Source: Pseudoscleropodium purum (lineage: Eukaryota > Streptophyta > Bryopsida > Hypnales > Brachytheciaceae). From it: DNA of 64,000 nt. Location of the stretch: positions 7,254,001 to 7,318,000 of the forward strand of contig OZ017803.1 of assembly GCA_963969395.1 (NCBI GenBank). Reading direction: 5' to 3'. The stretch's first letter is position 1, and every line of letters starts with the position of its first letter. The position numbers and the translations under genes are program-made. The notes under the pieces were generated by a model. The model did no database searches. It worked only from the letters and a program-made list of their open reading frames with translations, and was not told the origin of the DNA. Shown one piece after another: positions 35,581 through 48,534 of the stretch.

Positions 35581-38500
35581 ATCTTAACTTTGTAAGGACA
35601 TCCACTTAGTGATAAGTAATCAAGTCAAATAGGATTCAATTTTTGGACCAATAGGTGTATTCTCTATTTTTATATTAATAGAGAAAGTCATCCATTGAAC
35701 AATTTGTATCTTCAAAGTTGTTATAGGAGTAACCCTCAAAGACCTGTTACCAAGATGCTTAGCCAAAAATGATCCAATTGATAAACTGATAGGTAAAGAA
35801 TCTCATCCATTGGCCATTCAATGTCTTCTGAGGGAACAAAACATTCTTGAACTTCAAGGCAAGGGACCCTTTCAATTGTTTTTCATGAATTAAGACTCCC
35901 TTAAGAGCATCTTGAATGCAAGCTCACCTATCTATTGTAGGCTACTATAGCACAAATATATTCTTCTTACAATGCTATAGTAGAAGAATACTAGCCCCTT
36001 CCTTTTCCATTCAAAATTTTTTTGAAGCTTACATTATACTAGACACTAATTCTAATTTGGAGTTCATCCAATTAGTCATAAAGATAGTAATAGTAGTTAT
36101 GACATCTTGAAAAAGCTATCTAAAAAATAAAAAACATATATATAATTAGTTCATGTTTATTGTTGTAACATAATTAAATTATTTAAAAATAGATCCTTGA
36201 TCTAATCATTAAAAAGAAGAAGTCGACTTTTGAAGGAATCTTCATGAATGAATAATATCTCATATACCATATGTTTGGGTCAAATTGATCAAACCCACAT
36301 GAAATTGTTTCTATTTGGATTGAATTATTTTTCTTTAAATAAATATAGAATTTTTAAAATTTCATTTCACAAGATTTGGAATACTTTATGACCTTTGGCA
36401 TTTATACTAGTCCTTAAGACTTTACCAAATCCTTTGTGACCTTTAGCAACCTAGTATTCACAACTTAGTAAATTAGCAAAAGGATTGGCTAAGTTTCAAT
36501 CCCTTAGAAGGAATTAAATTCTCTATTCAAGGAGAGGAAAAAAGATTAATTTTAGTAAGCTTATGTATTCTATGGATTTTTTACATTTATATAACAACCA
36601 TGGCTCTGTATGTATATTATTTTTTATTTTTTATAGTTATTTTTTGAAAATTCACATTTTTTTTATTAATATATTTCCTTGACTATTTAATTTTGATGCC
36701 TTATAATTTCTGAAAATTTCATTACATGCCATATTGAATTATTTTTTGAATTATTTTAAAATGAAATTGACTTGAGTATAAGGTATTAGAATTTCTCAAC
36801 AAGATGTATTGGATATATAGGTCTATGACTCATATTTGTACTTGCATTTGAACATTCTACTAATAGTGATATGTGTATGTGTTTTTGTATTCATATTCAA
36901 TTAGGTGATTTCCTTTTTTTCTTTTTTTTCTTTTGGATTTTCTAAGAACCATTATCTACCAATTTTCAATGTGTAGTCCATTTTTTAAAATGAATTGGCT
37001 AGTATTTTATGGAGATAGTAAGGCTCAACTACAAGTTGTAGAATTGGACTAGTAATAACAACACTATGATCTTTTCATTTAGGCTCAATTTTTGGCACCC
37101 AGAAATTGCCATATAAGGCCATCTAAGTAACCATGTTAGAAAAATGAAAAATGATTTAGCTTTCAATGCCAAGTCTTTTAATATAATTAATGGTTCAATT
37201 CAAAAATTTAAACAATTGTATTGGTTAATTTTGGTGGTTTCAAAATGAGGCCAATACAATTAGTCTCTAATATTTAGTGCAAAGCGATCTCATTTACTGT
37301 AAAGTGATATCATTGAATATGGAAAAATATTGAAAGTGAACCATTGGTTCAATTCAACTTTGGAAAAATATACAATTTAAAAAAAAAAATTCAAAATATG
37401 GCAAAAATAAGACAATTTTCTAAAACTTATCTTTTTCTAAACAATTCTTCTTGAAATTTAAAATTATTACAACAATCTTTATAATTTTTTCTAGTATTTT
37501 CTCATTGGCTTGCTATATTTGGCTACTAGTATTGACATTTCAAGCCTAATTTCTTATTTGAATTTAGAAAATTAAATTTGAAAATAATTGAAAAAATAAG
37601 AATATTCTTTCTATACAAAATTAATTTATTTGAAAATATTAGTTTCTTAAAATTCTAAAATTTATTAGTAGAATTATTTTTTGTTGCCTTTAATAGATGA
37701 ATACAATATTTGAAAGTAGTGCAAATTTGTGGTGTAGAATATGAATTTGAAACACTTAAAATTTGCACAAATGAACTACTCAAGTAGTACAAATTCATGT
37801 TGGGTATCTACTTTTAACAAAAGTGGGACCTAAATCTCTATCTAAGAAGGAGTCAAGTTGATATGTTTACAACATCCGTTTTTGACATTCCAAACAGATT
37901 CAAATAGAATAAGTCATGCCTTACTTTCATTCTAAACAAATTCAAATGTTTTCAAAAACATGTATTCAAAGAGGTTCCACATTGTTTTTTAGAATAAGTA
38001 TCATATTGAACAAGGTTTTAACATGACTTTACAAGTAACACTAATGGTCTATAAACTTATCAAATCTCAAATATTTCTTTATTATTGCAAAACTAAAAGT
38101 ACTTCCATCTTTTCCAATCCAAATATCTAAAATAAATAGCAACCTACATCGGACTTAAAGTCCTAAACCCAATTTTGTTCTTTTGCTTCCTAATAGGTGG
38201 TAGTAGAATTTGCAAAGAGTGTGGAAATTGGGATTCAAATAGTTGAAATTGGGTTGAAAAGTCACTATCCTTATTTCATGAATTCAATGAAACATCACCA
38301 TGTGGTTTCCATTCATGGCAAAAGATTCATTTATTATTCCACAATCTCAAGGGACACTTTCAAATTGTTAGTGAAACCATATAGGAAAATAAGAAAAGTC
38401 ACATTAGCATTCAAAAGAACAAGCCAATGGCCCTTTAGGATCCATAATGGGAAGTCATGTAATTTAGCTTTGACCATGTGTAATGTATTTTTCTTTTAAA

Positions 38501-38693
38501 AAAAATGGGTTAACCAAAAGACATGTAAAATATTCTCTAATTTGCCATTCTTTTGTAGAAAAAAATTTGTGAATACTTGCAGGCTTCTCTAACAAACATG
38601 TATCCAAATTGAATTCCAAGTTAGATTCTTAGGTGTTCGCGTCACCTCAAACCAATGACAAAATGACATGCAACACTTTTAAACAAAAATGAC
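35581..38693. other. AT-rich intergenic, no gene seen
   Basis: About 3.1 kb of A+T-rich DNA. The ORF at 38197-38499 (100 codons) is rich in Lys, Phe and Ile with no recognisable domain, and is not supported as a gene. Confidence 0.5.
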
Positions 38694-38697
38694 TTAA

Positions 38698-39334
38698 CCC
38701 CTAAATGTCCAAGGCTTATTTTGAGCCTCTAGAAATTTCCTCTTAATTGAACAAAAAGCCAACATTTTGATAAGTTGTATCAACTTTTTTTGAATTGTAA
38801 TTGTACAAATTCAAACTAGACATGTTAGAGATTACATAGGAAGAAAAAACACAACAATATCACTTATAAGTTGGAAGATTATAACATTTGAACATGAGGG
38901 TGTTAAAACTATGAAAAAATTTCAATTCACTTTTCTCAAGTCAAACCTAAAAATTTGGTGACCAAAAAAATATGAGGTTTAAGGGCCTAACATGAATAAC
39001 CCCAATCAATTTATGACTTCTTAAAATCTACTCTACAATTTTTTTAAATGAATTTTGAATGTGATTTTTTCTTCAAGTCCTAGTGTATTTGAGGCTCATT
39101 TACAAGAGCTCTCAACACTCCAGGAAGTCAAGATTGCAATGGGTACCCTTACACAAAACCTTGAATAAAAAAATCACTATCATTTATTTTCAAGATTGGA
39201 TTTTTGATGCTAAAATTAGACTTCAAGAAGAATCTTTCAAAAATATAAATTACTAAAAATAGCAATTTAGTTAGGTTTTATTTAACTTCAAAGTTTTGCA
39301 AGCACTAGATTTTGGTGCTCTGGACATTTAGGAG
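38698..39334 (+). mobile_element. TTAA-bounded element, small type, copy 3 (best-preserved ends)
   Basis: TTAA at 38694-38697 is followed by CCCCTAAATGTCC. The right end GGACATTTAGGAG precedes TTAA at 39335-39338. The 13-bp terminal inverted repeat has one mismatch. The element is 637 bp and non-coding, with full-length relatives at 14083-14737 (same strand) and 15012-15703 (inverted). Confidence 0.75.
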
Positions 39335-39349
39335 TTAAATTGTGCGGAA

Positions 39350-39760
39350 TCTAGCCCCAATTAGGGGCGCTTCATATATGGGCCGGCCAAGTTGAGAGGC
39401 CGTGGGAGTTCATGGCCAAACTTTGGGCGAAAGTCCAAAAAAATGGGCAATAAATGGACAATTCAACGGACTCTCGACCAAAGTTTGGGTCGCCAAAACA
39501 TGACAACCCAAACTTTGATCGAGAGTCCATCATGAGGCCATTGCTACGTAAGAACTTGGACTTCCATGTAGGCACTTTGGAGGGTAACGGACTTTGGATT
39601 GTGCCGCCTTGTGTGAAGGGTCGAGAGGCCAAAGTCGGAGTTTTCTGAAATTTGATTAGTGGAAGCCGACGGACTCTCAACCTTGGGCCCTTGGGCCCAT
39701 GTGTGAAGCGGCCCTTAGGGTTAAGTGGCACTAAGTTATGCACAGTGGCTTCCTACCTTA
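39350..39760. other. GC-richer block with a 23-bp inverted repeat
   Basis: Arms at 39468-39490 and 39506-39528 (beginning GGACTCTCGA, ending TTTGGGT) are complementary with one mismatch around a 15-nt loop. Related GGACTCTC / GAGAGTCC and AAGTCC words recur across the block. ORFs on both strands have no family character. It may be the remnant of an unrelated element. Confidence 0.5.
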
Positions 39761-40020
39761 TCGGGAACCGTCCAAACCGGGTAACGTGTACGGGCATCTT
39801 GACGAGGAGAGCATATTTGCCATTTTGCATCGTTTGCATTGAAGGACTGAGCGAGAGCTATGGTAATGATAGCTTGAGAGTTTGCGCAATTTTTGAATTC
39901 AGCAGGAAGCTCGCAAGTAGTAGCCAGCAGACTCTTTCTTAATCTACACGACGAATTCTCAAACTTCGACATCCATTCTATACTAGGATTTTACAAATTC
40001 GACTTCCTTCTAGGGGTCCC

Positions 40021-40782
40021 GGCTGGATCGGAGTGTAAGCTGCATTTCCAAACACATGAGCTGCATCGAAGCTTGCTATGGACGTTCCAGGTCTTCGCGA
40101 TCGCTACCCTGTGCAATGCGTGAGTGAGATTGTCAGGTTTAGCATATTTCCCTGCTTTATCGAATTTTGATCGCTTTGAACGAGTGTTTTTCTTGTTTTT
40201 TTGTGTAATTTGTGCATTTCCAAGTCGATCTCTCTCACTATATGCCGAATGCCGATTTTACTTTAGAGGAACTAGAGGAGGCATTGTGTAATTCAGCTGC
40301 ACTTTTTCTGGCATGTAATTGTTTTGAATGATTGTTTTGTGTGCCAAATTTGCTAAACAGGGGAATGCGGTGAAGGCATATTCTTCCAGCACTCGTCTTA
40401 AGGATCTGGCTGGATCGGAAGCTCCAGTGCTTTTCGGACACATGAGCTCTATCGAAGCTTAAGATCATCGACGTTTAAGGTCGTCACCGTGCGCAATGCG
40501 TGAGTAAGATTTTCAGGTCGCGCACATTCCCTGCTCCCTGATTCGTCAAATTTTGAACGCTCGAAACAAGTATTTTTTCTTGTTTTCGTGTGATAATTGT
40601 GTTTCTGCATGTCGATCTCTCTCACTGTATGTCGATTTTACTTTAGAGGTACTATAAGAGAGGAGACGTTGCGTAATCCAGCTGTACTCTTACTGGGTGG
40701 CAATTGTTCTGAATAATTGTATTTGTGTGCCAAATTTGCTAAAACAGGGGAATGAGGTGAAGGCATATTCTTCCAGCAGTCG
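40021..40782 (+). promoter_or_regulatory. Duplicated 5' leader of the endo-beta-mannosidase gene, two 375-bp units
   Basis: Units 40021-40395 and 40408-40782 are direct repeats of equal length, both starting GGCTGGATCGGA and ending TATTCTTCCAGCA plus a few bases. Each contains a possible 5'-UTR intron: donor ATGC|GTGAGT at 40120 with acceptor AACAG ending 40360, and donor at 40500 with acceptor ending 40747. Alternative first exons or leader splicing are therefore plausible. The coding start at 40935 follows 150 bp later. Confidence 0.7.
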
Positions 40783-40934
40783 CTTTTGGTATAGACGAAT
40801 TTGGATTACACCTTGAGAAGAATTGTGAACTCGATTGTCATTCGGTGTTTGTGCATCCTTTGTCTACGATATCTGCAATTTCATGGTAGATACGGTCGTA
40901 TTGAAGCACTGCAACGTGAAGGTTGTGGACAGAA

Positions 40935-43900
40935 ATGCAGCTCACAAACCTAAACGAAGGATGGATAGCAGCAAGGGCTTCAGATGTCCAACTGAGTGGA
41001 CAAGAGCTTACCACTTCACACTTTCCTTCGCTGAAAACTGGATTGTGGATGAAAGCTGTAGTGCCTGGGACGTATGTTACCTCCACTCAATTTCGTAGAG
41101 CTTGTTTTTGAATCTTTCCTTCCCTGAAAACTGGATTGTGGATGAAAGCTGTAGTGCCTGGGACGTATATTACCTTCACGTTATTTCGTAGAGCTTGTTT
41201 TTTAATCTTGTATGGGATGCATGTCTGAGAGTCTGTGCAAGTTGACTCGTTCGTTGTGGCATCTTTTAGATGCAAGATCTGAGATTTTCTTATGTTCAGG
41301 GGCCGTTTGAATCCTAAATAAGGGTGTATTTCGTGGTTAATGTGCCGTTTGGCTGTTTTTTAGATTCTGGTATCTTATTGTCATTGTGACATGGCTCATG
41401 CTCTATGTGGTTGCAGAGTTTTGACCACTCTACTTGAGAATGAGCTTATACCGGATCCATTTTATGGTCTCAACAATTTGGAAGTGCCTGACATAGCCGA
41501 TGTTGGTCGTGAGTACTACACATTCTGGTTCTGCAACCGGTTCAAGCTTCCCAGCGTGGTGAGTCTTGCTGTGATTATCTGTGACCTTAGATGCACATTT
41601 AGATGTAACATTTGGTTGTCTACTTGACAATGCAGGCTGCAGGACTGCATGTTTTGGAAATCACCTGCATCGTGTATATGTGAAACTGTACGTTGCGAAG
41701 ATATTTTTTTGTTTCCAACCACGGTAATAGTGTTGATGATGATTGCAGCCTAAAGGAGGGAAAGTGTGGTTGAAGTTTCGAGCCATCAATTATCAAGCTG
41801 AGGTGTTCCTTAATGGCTTCAGCAAATTGCTATCTAAAGGCATGTTCTTGAGACACACAGTTGATATTACTGATTGGCTGGACACTGATGGAGAGAACCT
41901 CTTGGCTGTTTTGGTGCACCCTCCCGACCATCCTGGGCGTATTCCTCTTGAAGGTGGTCAAGGTGGAGATCACGACGTAAGCTTGCTCATCTGGAGCCGT
42001 CAAAAGTTGTAGTGCCTTCCAAATGGAGTGCTCTTAGATGCGCCTCTGGACTTTTAGCGAGTTCATGAGTAGGATATTTCTATCTGTTGACCATGAGGTA
42101 GAGTTAGCCGTAGTAGTTCTTCTCTTCACGTTCTGTCACATTCTTATCAATTAAGAACTCTAACAAGTACAGGTTGGGAGTTGTAGATAGTGAAATGAGT
42201 ATGTACTGTCAACCTGGGCTGATCCACTTGCTAATCGCCACATATTCTGTTCCACTTACAATCATTGGTTTTCTAAGTTGTATCAGTAATATTAAACTTT
42301 TTAGTTGCCGGCGGTTCAAGGACAACTGAGTCACAGTTGTCCTCGGTGTTCACAGCTTGTAATAATTGTCAAAAGTTTTCATTCTTGACAGATTGCGAAA
42401 GATGTAGCTGCTCAATATGTCGAGGGCTGGGATTGGATCTGCCCCATCAGGTATCACTTGCTTTTGTCCTTTCTTCATTCTAATTGAAGATTCTTTACTG
42501 TGAAATACGAATCTCAACTCATGCATGAACTCGAAAGTTTTTGTAATGAGCCTCAATCAGCTTGAGTAATGCTTTTTAGAAGTTAACATATCGATCAGAG
42601 CTTGATATTGAATTTGTTCATTGCAGAGATCGGAACACTGGCATTTGGGATGCAGTATCTATTCATCAAAGTGGGGTAATTTATTCTAGCATTATGTACC
42701 TTTGCAAGTTATAGAATCGTCTGAAAATCCTCACATGCCGTCTCCTTAACATTAGCGAAGCTCATGTACTCTTAAATATACCGCATTGATCATCCTACAT
42801 CGTCATGAACGAGCGCAAATGCAATGAATCCTGCAAATGTGCGGATTGAGAAATTGTCTTTGATTGAAACGGTCATATCTTGTAATTTTTTTCTGGTGGA
42901 CATCGCAGCCAGTGCGACTTGTGGATCCCCACTTGGTGGCAACATTTCACCACTCCTACGCAGAAGCTGATCTATGGGTCACCACGGAGCTACTCAACAC
43001 GAGCTCTAAACAGTTGACTGTGTCTATTAAGCTGAACGTTTCACTTGATGATGTGGATGACTTCTGCATAGTAGACCATGTGCATACAAGTCAGGACATT
43101 GTCATCGAGGGTAACTCAACCATGCCGTACTCTCTGCCTCCGGTAATCTTCTATGTCGAATGGTTGTGTCTTCCATTCTCAGTAGCAGTAGCAAACTTGA
43201 GTTTACTTTCTTCTCTTTCCTCTGGACTTTTACTTTCTTTGATACTCTGTGTATCCTACCAGCTTCTATTCAAGAATCCAGCGTTATGGTGGTGTAATGG
43301 CTTGGGCGACCAACCATTATACAAAGTTGATATCACCCTAGATGTGCAAGGATATGGAGAAGCTGACTGTTGGAGTCACTTGTTTGGTTTCCGTCATATA
43401 GAGTCATACATTGATCCAGCAACCAACGGACGGTACGCTTTGTACTCACATCTCAGGTCCCTAAAAGTCTTTGGCATGTACATCTTAGCATAGCAGGGTG
43501 CATACCTGTGGTCATCACAGATTTTGCTTAAGGCTTAAACCCCCTAATTAGATCTTTTGCTTATAAGAGGACTTCGTTGAGAAATATATAGATGTCCTAT
43601 ATTAGATCGTATAGTAGCGGTGAAGTAAAAACAGATAGATCAGGATCAAGGCTTGGAATGAAATTTTTTGCATGAGTCAGCAATTAAGGCATGTAATCTG
43701 AACAGAATGCAACGTGAATGCACAGAAATATAGTCTACTTGAGCATGATATGGGTGTGCTTTATGTTCCTGTAATTTTTGTTTTAAAATGAGTGCTGCAT
43801 ATTGTGTTGGCAAAATCTGTATCCTGATTGCCTATTTGCAGCTATCTAATACTGGTGGTCCCGAATACAGGAAGTTCACGGTCAATGGAGAGCCAGTATA

Positions 43901-46372
43901 TATCAGAGGGGGCAATTGGATAGTCTCAGATGGTTTACTTCGTCTTTCAAAAGATCGGTATGAGACGGAAGTGAATTTCCATGCGGACATGAACTTGAAT
44001 ATGATACGTATATGGGGTGGTGCCCTTGCTGAGCGGCCAGAATTCTACACTGCGTGTGACAAGCGTGGAGTCTTGGTACTATTGAATTTTTTCTCTGCCG
44101 TTTCTACTGTTGGAAGTTTTTGGAATCTATCAGCACTTTTGAAGTAAGAAGGTTTAATTGCATTCTATACTTCTAGGTGTGGCAGGAATTCTGGATAACT
44201 GGTGACTGCAATGGACGAGGGGTAGAACCATCGAACCCAGATTGGCCACTCGACCACAACCTCTTTCTCACTTGCGCGGATGACACAGTTAAGCTTTTAC
44301 GCAACCACGCAAGTCTGGCCCTTTGGTGTGGAGGGAATGAGCAACATCCAGCTGAAGACATCAATGAATCACTTGAAAAGAAGTTGAAAATTGCGTCCGA
44401 CAATGAAAATCCAAGCACTTATTTAGATGGCACACGACTGTACATCAAAGGTAGTAAGCATATTTATTTGTAATCTTCAGATGAGTCTTTGGGTAGACTG
44501 AGATGTTGTATTTCTTCCTAATGCAGCAGAAGTAATGTCAATAATGAACCTGTTATTTCATTTTCTGCAAGTTTAGTTCATAGATTGCATAACCAGCACA
44601 GATTGGCGGTGTCAAATTTACTCACATGGAGTCTCTCAAGCTAATTCAGGTCACCCCACCTAACAATCATAAATAAATATTTTGTATGAGAATTATGTCT
44701 TCTCTAATCTGAAGAATTGTCGTTGTACATTGGTAATGAGGTTTAATAACATGATGTCGTGCTTTGAAGGTTCGTTGTGGGAGGGTATTGCGGCTGGGAA
44801 TGGCTTGTTCCGAGATGGCCCTTATGGGATTCAAGTGCCAGAAAAGTTCTTCGAAAAAGATTATTATTTATATGCATTTAACCCAGAGATTGGCAACGTT
44901 GGTGTTCCAAAGGCTGAGACTATTCGTGCCACTATGCCATCTGAAGCTTGGGATCCTCCCATTTGCTTGAATGGAGAGCACCCAAATGAGACGTGGGACT
45001 ATCACAAATATATCCCTTATGCAGATGCGCAGAATCTTGTACCTGGGCAGATTGAAGCATTTGGTGTATACAGTGGTCTTGATGATTTTTGTGAGAAGGT
45101 ACGACTATGAATGCTTGAAGTATCCAAATACTCCGAATGAAATCTCTTTCATTTTCTAATCGTGGAATTGACTTCCTGCAGGCACAGCTTGTAAATTATG
45201 TTCAATATCGAGCATTAATAGAGGGCTGGAATTCTCGGATGTGGACAAAGTACACGGGGTTGATACTATGGAAGACTCAAAACCCTTGGCCAGGTCTGCG
45301 AGGCCAGATGTATGATTTCCTGCTTGACCAGACAGGAGCCTTTTTCGGCTTGCGGAGTGCTTGCGAAAGTGTGCACGTCCAGTTGAATCTTCTCACCTAT
45401 GATATTGAGGTACAGATGGTGCTCTGCAATTATGAGAATTCAATTCATTTGAGATCAAACACTTAGTTGTTACCAATGCTACTTTGCATCAAGTCTGATG
45501 GTCACGGTAACGTGAAAATTAGTGCATCATTGTGGAAGTAACATCCCGTGCTGTGGCTCGACATGTTATTTTCCATAGCTAGCTCTACTTTCACCTTGCC
45601 GGACATAACCTCAATGCTTGAATCTTGTTCAATCATGCTCAATCAAGGGTGTCAAATGAAACACTAAAAAAGGATGAAATTAACGGATGTAACAATGCTA
45701 TTTCAATGTGTACGTGCCACTATTAAAAGAATGGGTTCCATGGAGGTTAAGTTACCTTTTTGCTTACAGATTGTGAACACAAGGAGAGAATCAATGTCTG
45801 ATTGTGTTGTGGAGGCGTCAGTGTTTGATGTAAACGGTGAGAATCCATATTCCCACATATTCAAGGGACTTGGTGTTCCTTCAAAGACAACCAGTACAGT
45901 TGGTAACGTCCCTTTGTTTACGTCCGTGAACGATCACCCCATGTACTTCCTACTCCTAAAATGCCTCGGTTCATCTGGAAAATTAATTTCCAGAAACTTC
46001 TACTGGTTGCATCCTGTGGGTGGTAGCTACACCCAACTGGCAGGGGAGTTTCGGATCTACAAGGTTCCCATCAACACCTCGATGACTTGTAGTGTGGACA
46101 GTGGCGACTGCTACAACTTCAACGTCCGAGTTGCAAACATGAATCCAGCGGTTGCTTTTGGGCTCTACTTCACAGTGATTGACGCTGCTGATTCTGGAGC
46201 TCTGGAGAATCGCATCCTACCCGTCACCTATTCAGACAACTGGTTTTCCTTGGTCCCCAACGAAGTTTTCAATGTAAAGATCTCCTTCAAGGTGGGCAAC
46301 AACCGTGTCCGCCCGAAACTCCTCTTGAGGGGTTGGAACGTTGCTGACACTGTGGTTGATTCTCATGACTGA
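40935..46372 (+). CDS. EBM: Mannosylglycoprotein endo-beta-mannosidase (glycoside hydrolase family 2)
   Basis: Hydrolyses the Man-beta-1,4-GlcNAc bond in N-glycan fragments (EC 3.2.1.152), part of glycan turnover. Twelve exons: 40935-41071, 41417-41558, 41749-41976, 42392-42450, 42627-42675, 42909-43142, 43263-43432, 43871-44075, 44177-44450, 44770-45098, 45182-45409, 45770-46372. All junctions are GT..AG and the sum is 886 codons with stop (885 residues; Arabidopsis about 944). The sugar-binding domain comes first ([48 protein letters not shown]), then an immunoglobulin-like domain and the TIM-barrel ([25 protein letters not shown]). GGNEQ carries the acid/base candidate E463, and IEGWNSRMW carries the likely nucleophile E623. 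The C-terminal beta domain ends [11 protein letters not shown]. It is shorter than Arabidopsis mainly in a C-terminal insert. The start was chosen as the first ATG in frame with the conserved N-terminus. No signal peptide is apparent. Confidence 0.95.
41021..41206 (+). repeat. 93-bp tandem duplication of EBM exon 1 end and donor
   Basis: Units 41021-41113 and 41114-41206 repeat CTGAAAACTGGATTGTGGAT and GTAGTGCCTGGGACGTAT. The real donor (GGGAC|GTATGT, 41072) is in unit 1. Unit 2 holds a second donor-like GGGAC|GTATAT at 41165. Using the second would add in-intron sequence and hit stop codons, so unit 1 is preferred. Confidence 0.85.
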
Positions 46373-46937
46373 TTACATGATTTCTGTAGTTTGCATACTC
46401 CATTCGTAGTTCTCTTCTGTTAGGAAGAGGGAGATTACAAGCTATGGAGTTGTTTATTATGTAAGAAGCAGTGGCTGGGTGTAAATGAAAGGTGTTGAAT
46501 TCTAATTACAATGTTGAACATCCATGTACTTACCTTCATCTTTACTTGAACTCCTATCCAATATGATTGACACACGTAGTCACATTCTATGGCCTGACTT
46601 GTGATGTCCCTTGGGCTGACTTCGGATTGGTCCTGAAATGGATGGCTGTGAAAGTGAGATTGCAGGTTGCTATTGATGAAGGTATCCTTCAGTTTGTATG
46701 AGTGATCGATGTCTTTGACCTGGCATTTGTTAAATTTCTCCGCAGGTTGAAATTCATTTTTTTAGAAGAGGCAGGGCACCTGGAGAAGATGCAGATGATG
46801 ATTTATTTATGGCTAGTTCGCTCACACAATATTCTCTCTATTGGAGGATTGCATTAGTGGATGTTGTGTAGTGTTTATACATAGTTTGACCCGTACGGGT
46901 CACTGCCCTAGTTGGGAAAGTATGTTCTCGTCATTTA

Positions 46938-46996
46938 CTCCCTTTGTTTCTGAATAATACCTGTGTTTCCTTGGTATTATTCGTAAACAAAGGGAG
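46938..46996. mobile_element. Stowaway-like minimal MITE
   Basis: The 59-bp element starts CTCCCTTTGTTTCTGAATAA and ends with its near-exact inverse, flanked by TA on both sides (46936-46937, 46997-46998). TA targets and CTCCCT ends are diagnostic of Stowaway (Tc1/mariner) MITEs. The two arms, about 24 bp each, make up nearly the whole element. Confidence 0.85.
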
Positions 46997-48534
46997 TATT
47001 AGTAAACGGAAGATTGAAAACGTTTTCAAGGAACTTTCATTCTTCATTTGTAGAATAATGAAAAGTTCCTTGAACACCTTATGTATTATTGTACGTCACT
47101 TGAATTTCCCCTTGAGCATAACTTCACCGTGTAAATGAATTTGGTCATTGACCGTTTTTTCTATTGTTCCGGCTCTTTCGGTGATCTCTTCTTCCCGAAG
47201 TCAGCTGGACCGATGTAGAAGTTATTCTCTTGCCATGATTGTGTTCTTGCTAGAATGTGGATTGTTTGCAAGAATTCCTTACTTCGGTTTTAGGAACAAC
47301 TTCTTGTAGAGCTTTTTTTCATTTGCTGGTTGAGCTGGAGTTTTTTTCATCTTCCTTTCACCGCTTTTCATCTTTCCGACCGCCACCACCCTTCTTTTTT
47401 TTAAATTCATTTTTTCTTTTTCTGTCTGAGACATTAGATCGATTCACTTAGAGGGTCATTTGCAATCCTATGTGTGTTTAAATCAGCTCTTTTCCCTTCT
47501 CTTCTCGAGGGATTTGTTGCCTGTAAGCGTAATTGCCAGCGCTGCGCTTGCTTTTTGTGATCTCACGTCTGTACTACAATTGAGAGAGATTTTACTAACT
47601 TTGTTTAATTGACACCGATTTGTTTGGGTTGCTTAATTGGATCATGTGAATATCACGATTTCATTTGAGTTCAGCTACAGAGCAACTCTGCTTCGTTTGG
47701 AAAGCTTGGAAAGCTGCATTTACAGCTTATCCCAGACTTGGTTGTGCGATTGTTAGTTTTCCTGAACTTGCTTTTGTTCGATCCAGCTACTACTGCACTC
47801 AAGAACACCGAATTAGATGAGGTAAGTTTATAAAGGTTTCGTTTAGAAAATGCAACAGTAAAAAAGATAAGTAGCTGGTCATTCTTTTCTCATGCTTTTG
47901 GGTCCTGTTAAGTGTCTTCAGTCGTTGCAAAAGTTACATACTTGATTTCCTTAAGAACCACCTCAAATAGAGCTCCTTTCATTAAAGCAGGTATTGTTTG
48001 TAAGCATTAGCAGGAAAAGGAGTCCTGGGTCGTCCAATCTTCTTTTCGGTGGTTTCCAATCTCAAGCCCTAATCTGGCATTTGCTTACCAGGGAAATATC
48101 AGAAAAGTTCTGATACAGACAGAAACTCTTAGCTTTTTGTCAAGCTTATAAATTTAAAACCACTACTTGCATGTTTGCCGTAGTGCTGCACTCGCATAGA
48201 CTCTCAAGATACCCTCTTTGAGGCTATGATAACATACTATTTTTCTTGTAGGAGCTCTTGTGCCAGCACACAAGAACTCACTAGCATTGCATTTCTTGTC
48301 ATTTAGTATCACATTTCACTGTCTAAGATGAATAGTAGAGTGCTCCAATGTTGCCATTTCAGCGCTCTGAATTGCGCCAATGTGAAAAAACTGACGTTTG
48401 ACAGTCTTAAAATGTTTCCTAGATGTGTGCAGAGCAGTTCATCAGTTGATGTAAGTAGTTTCAATTGTCTGATTCAATTCGAGGTCCCCAATTTCCATTT
48501 CATTTCCCTATTGACTGTGGTACGTTATTTCAGG

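Noticed and set aside
38197..38499. 100-codon ORF in the 35.6-38.7 kb spacer
   Set aside because: No family match and AT-rich composition like the surrounding DNA.
39372..39743. 122-codon minus-strand ORF and a plus-strand ORF over the same block
   Set aside because: Explained by the GC-richer inverted-repeat block. No domain recognised on either strand.
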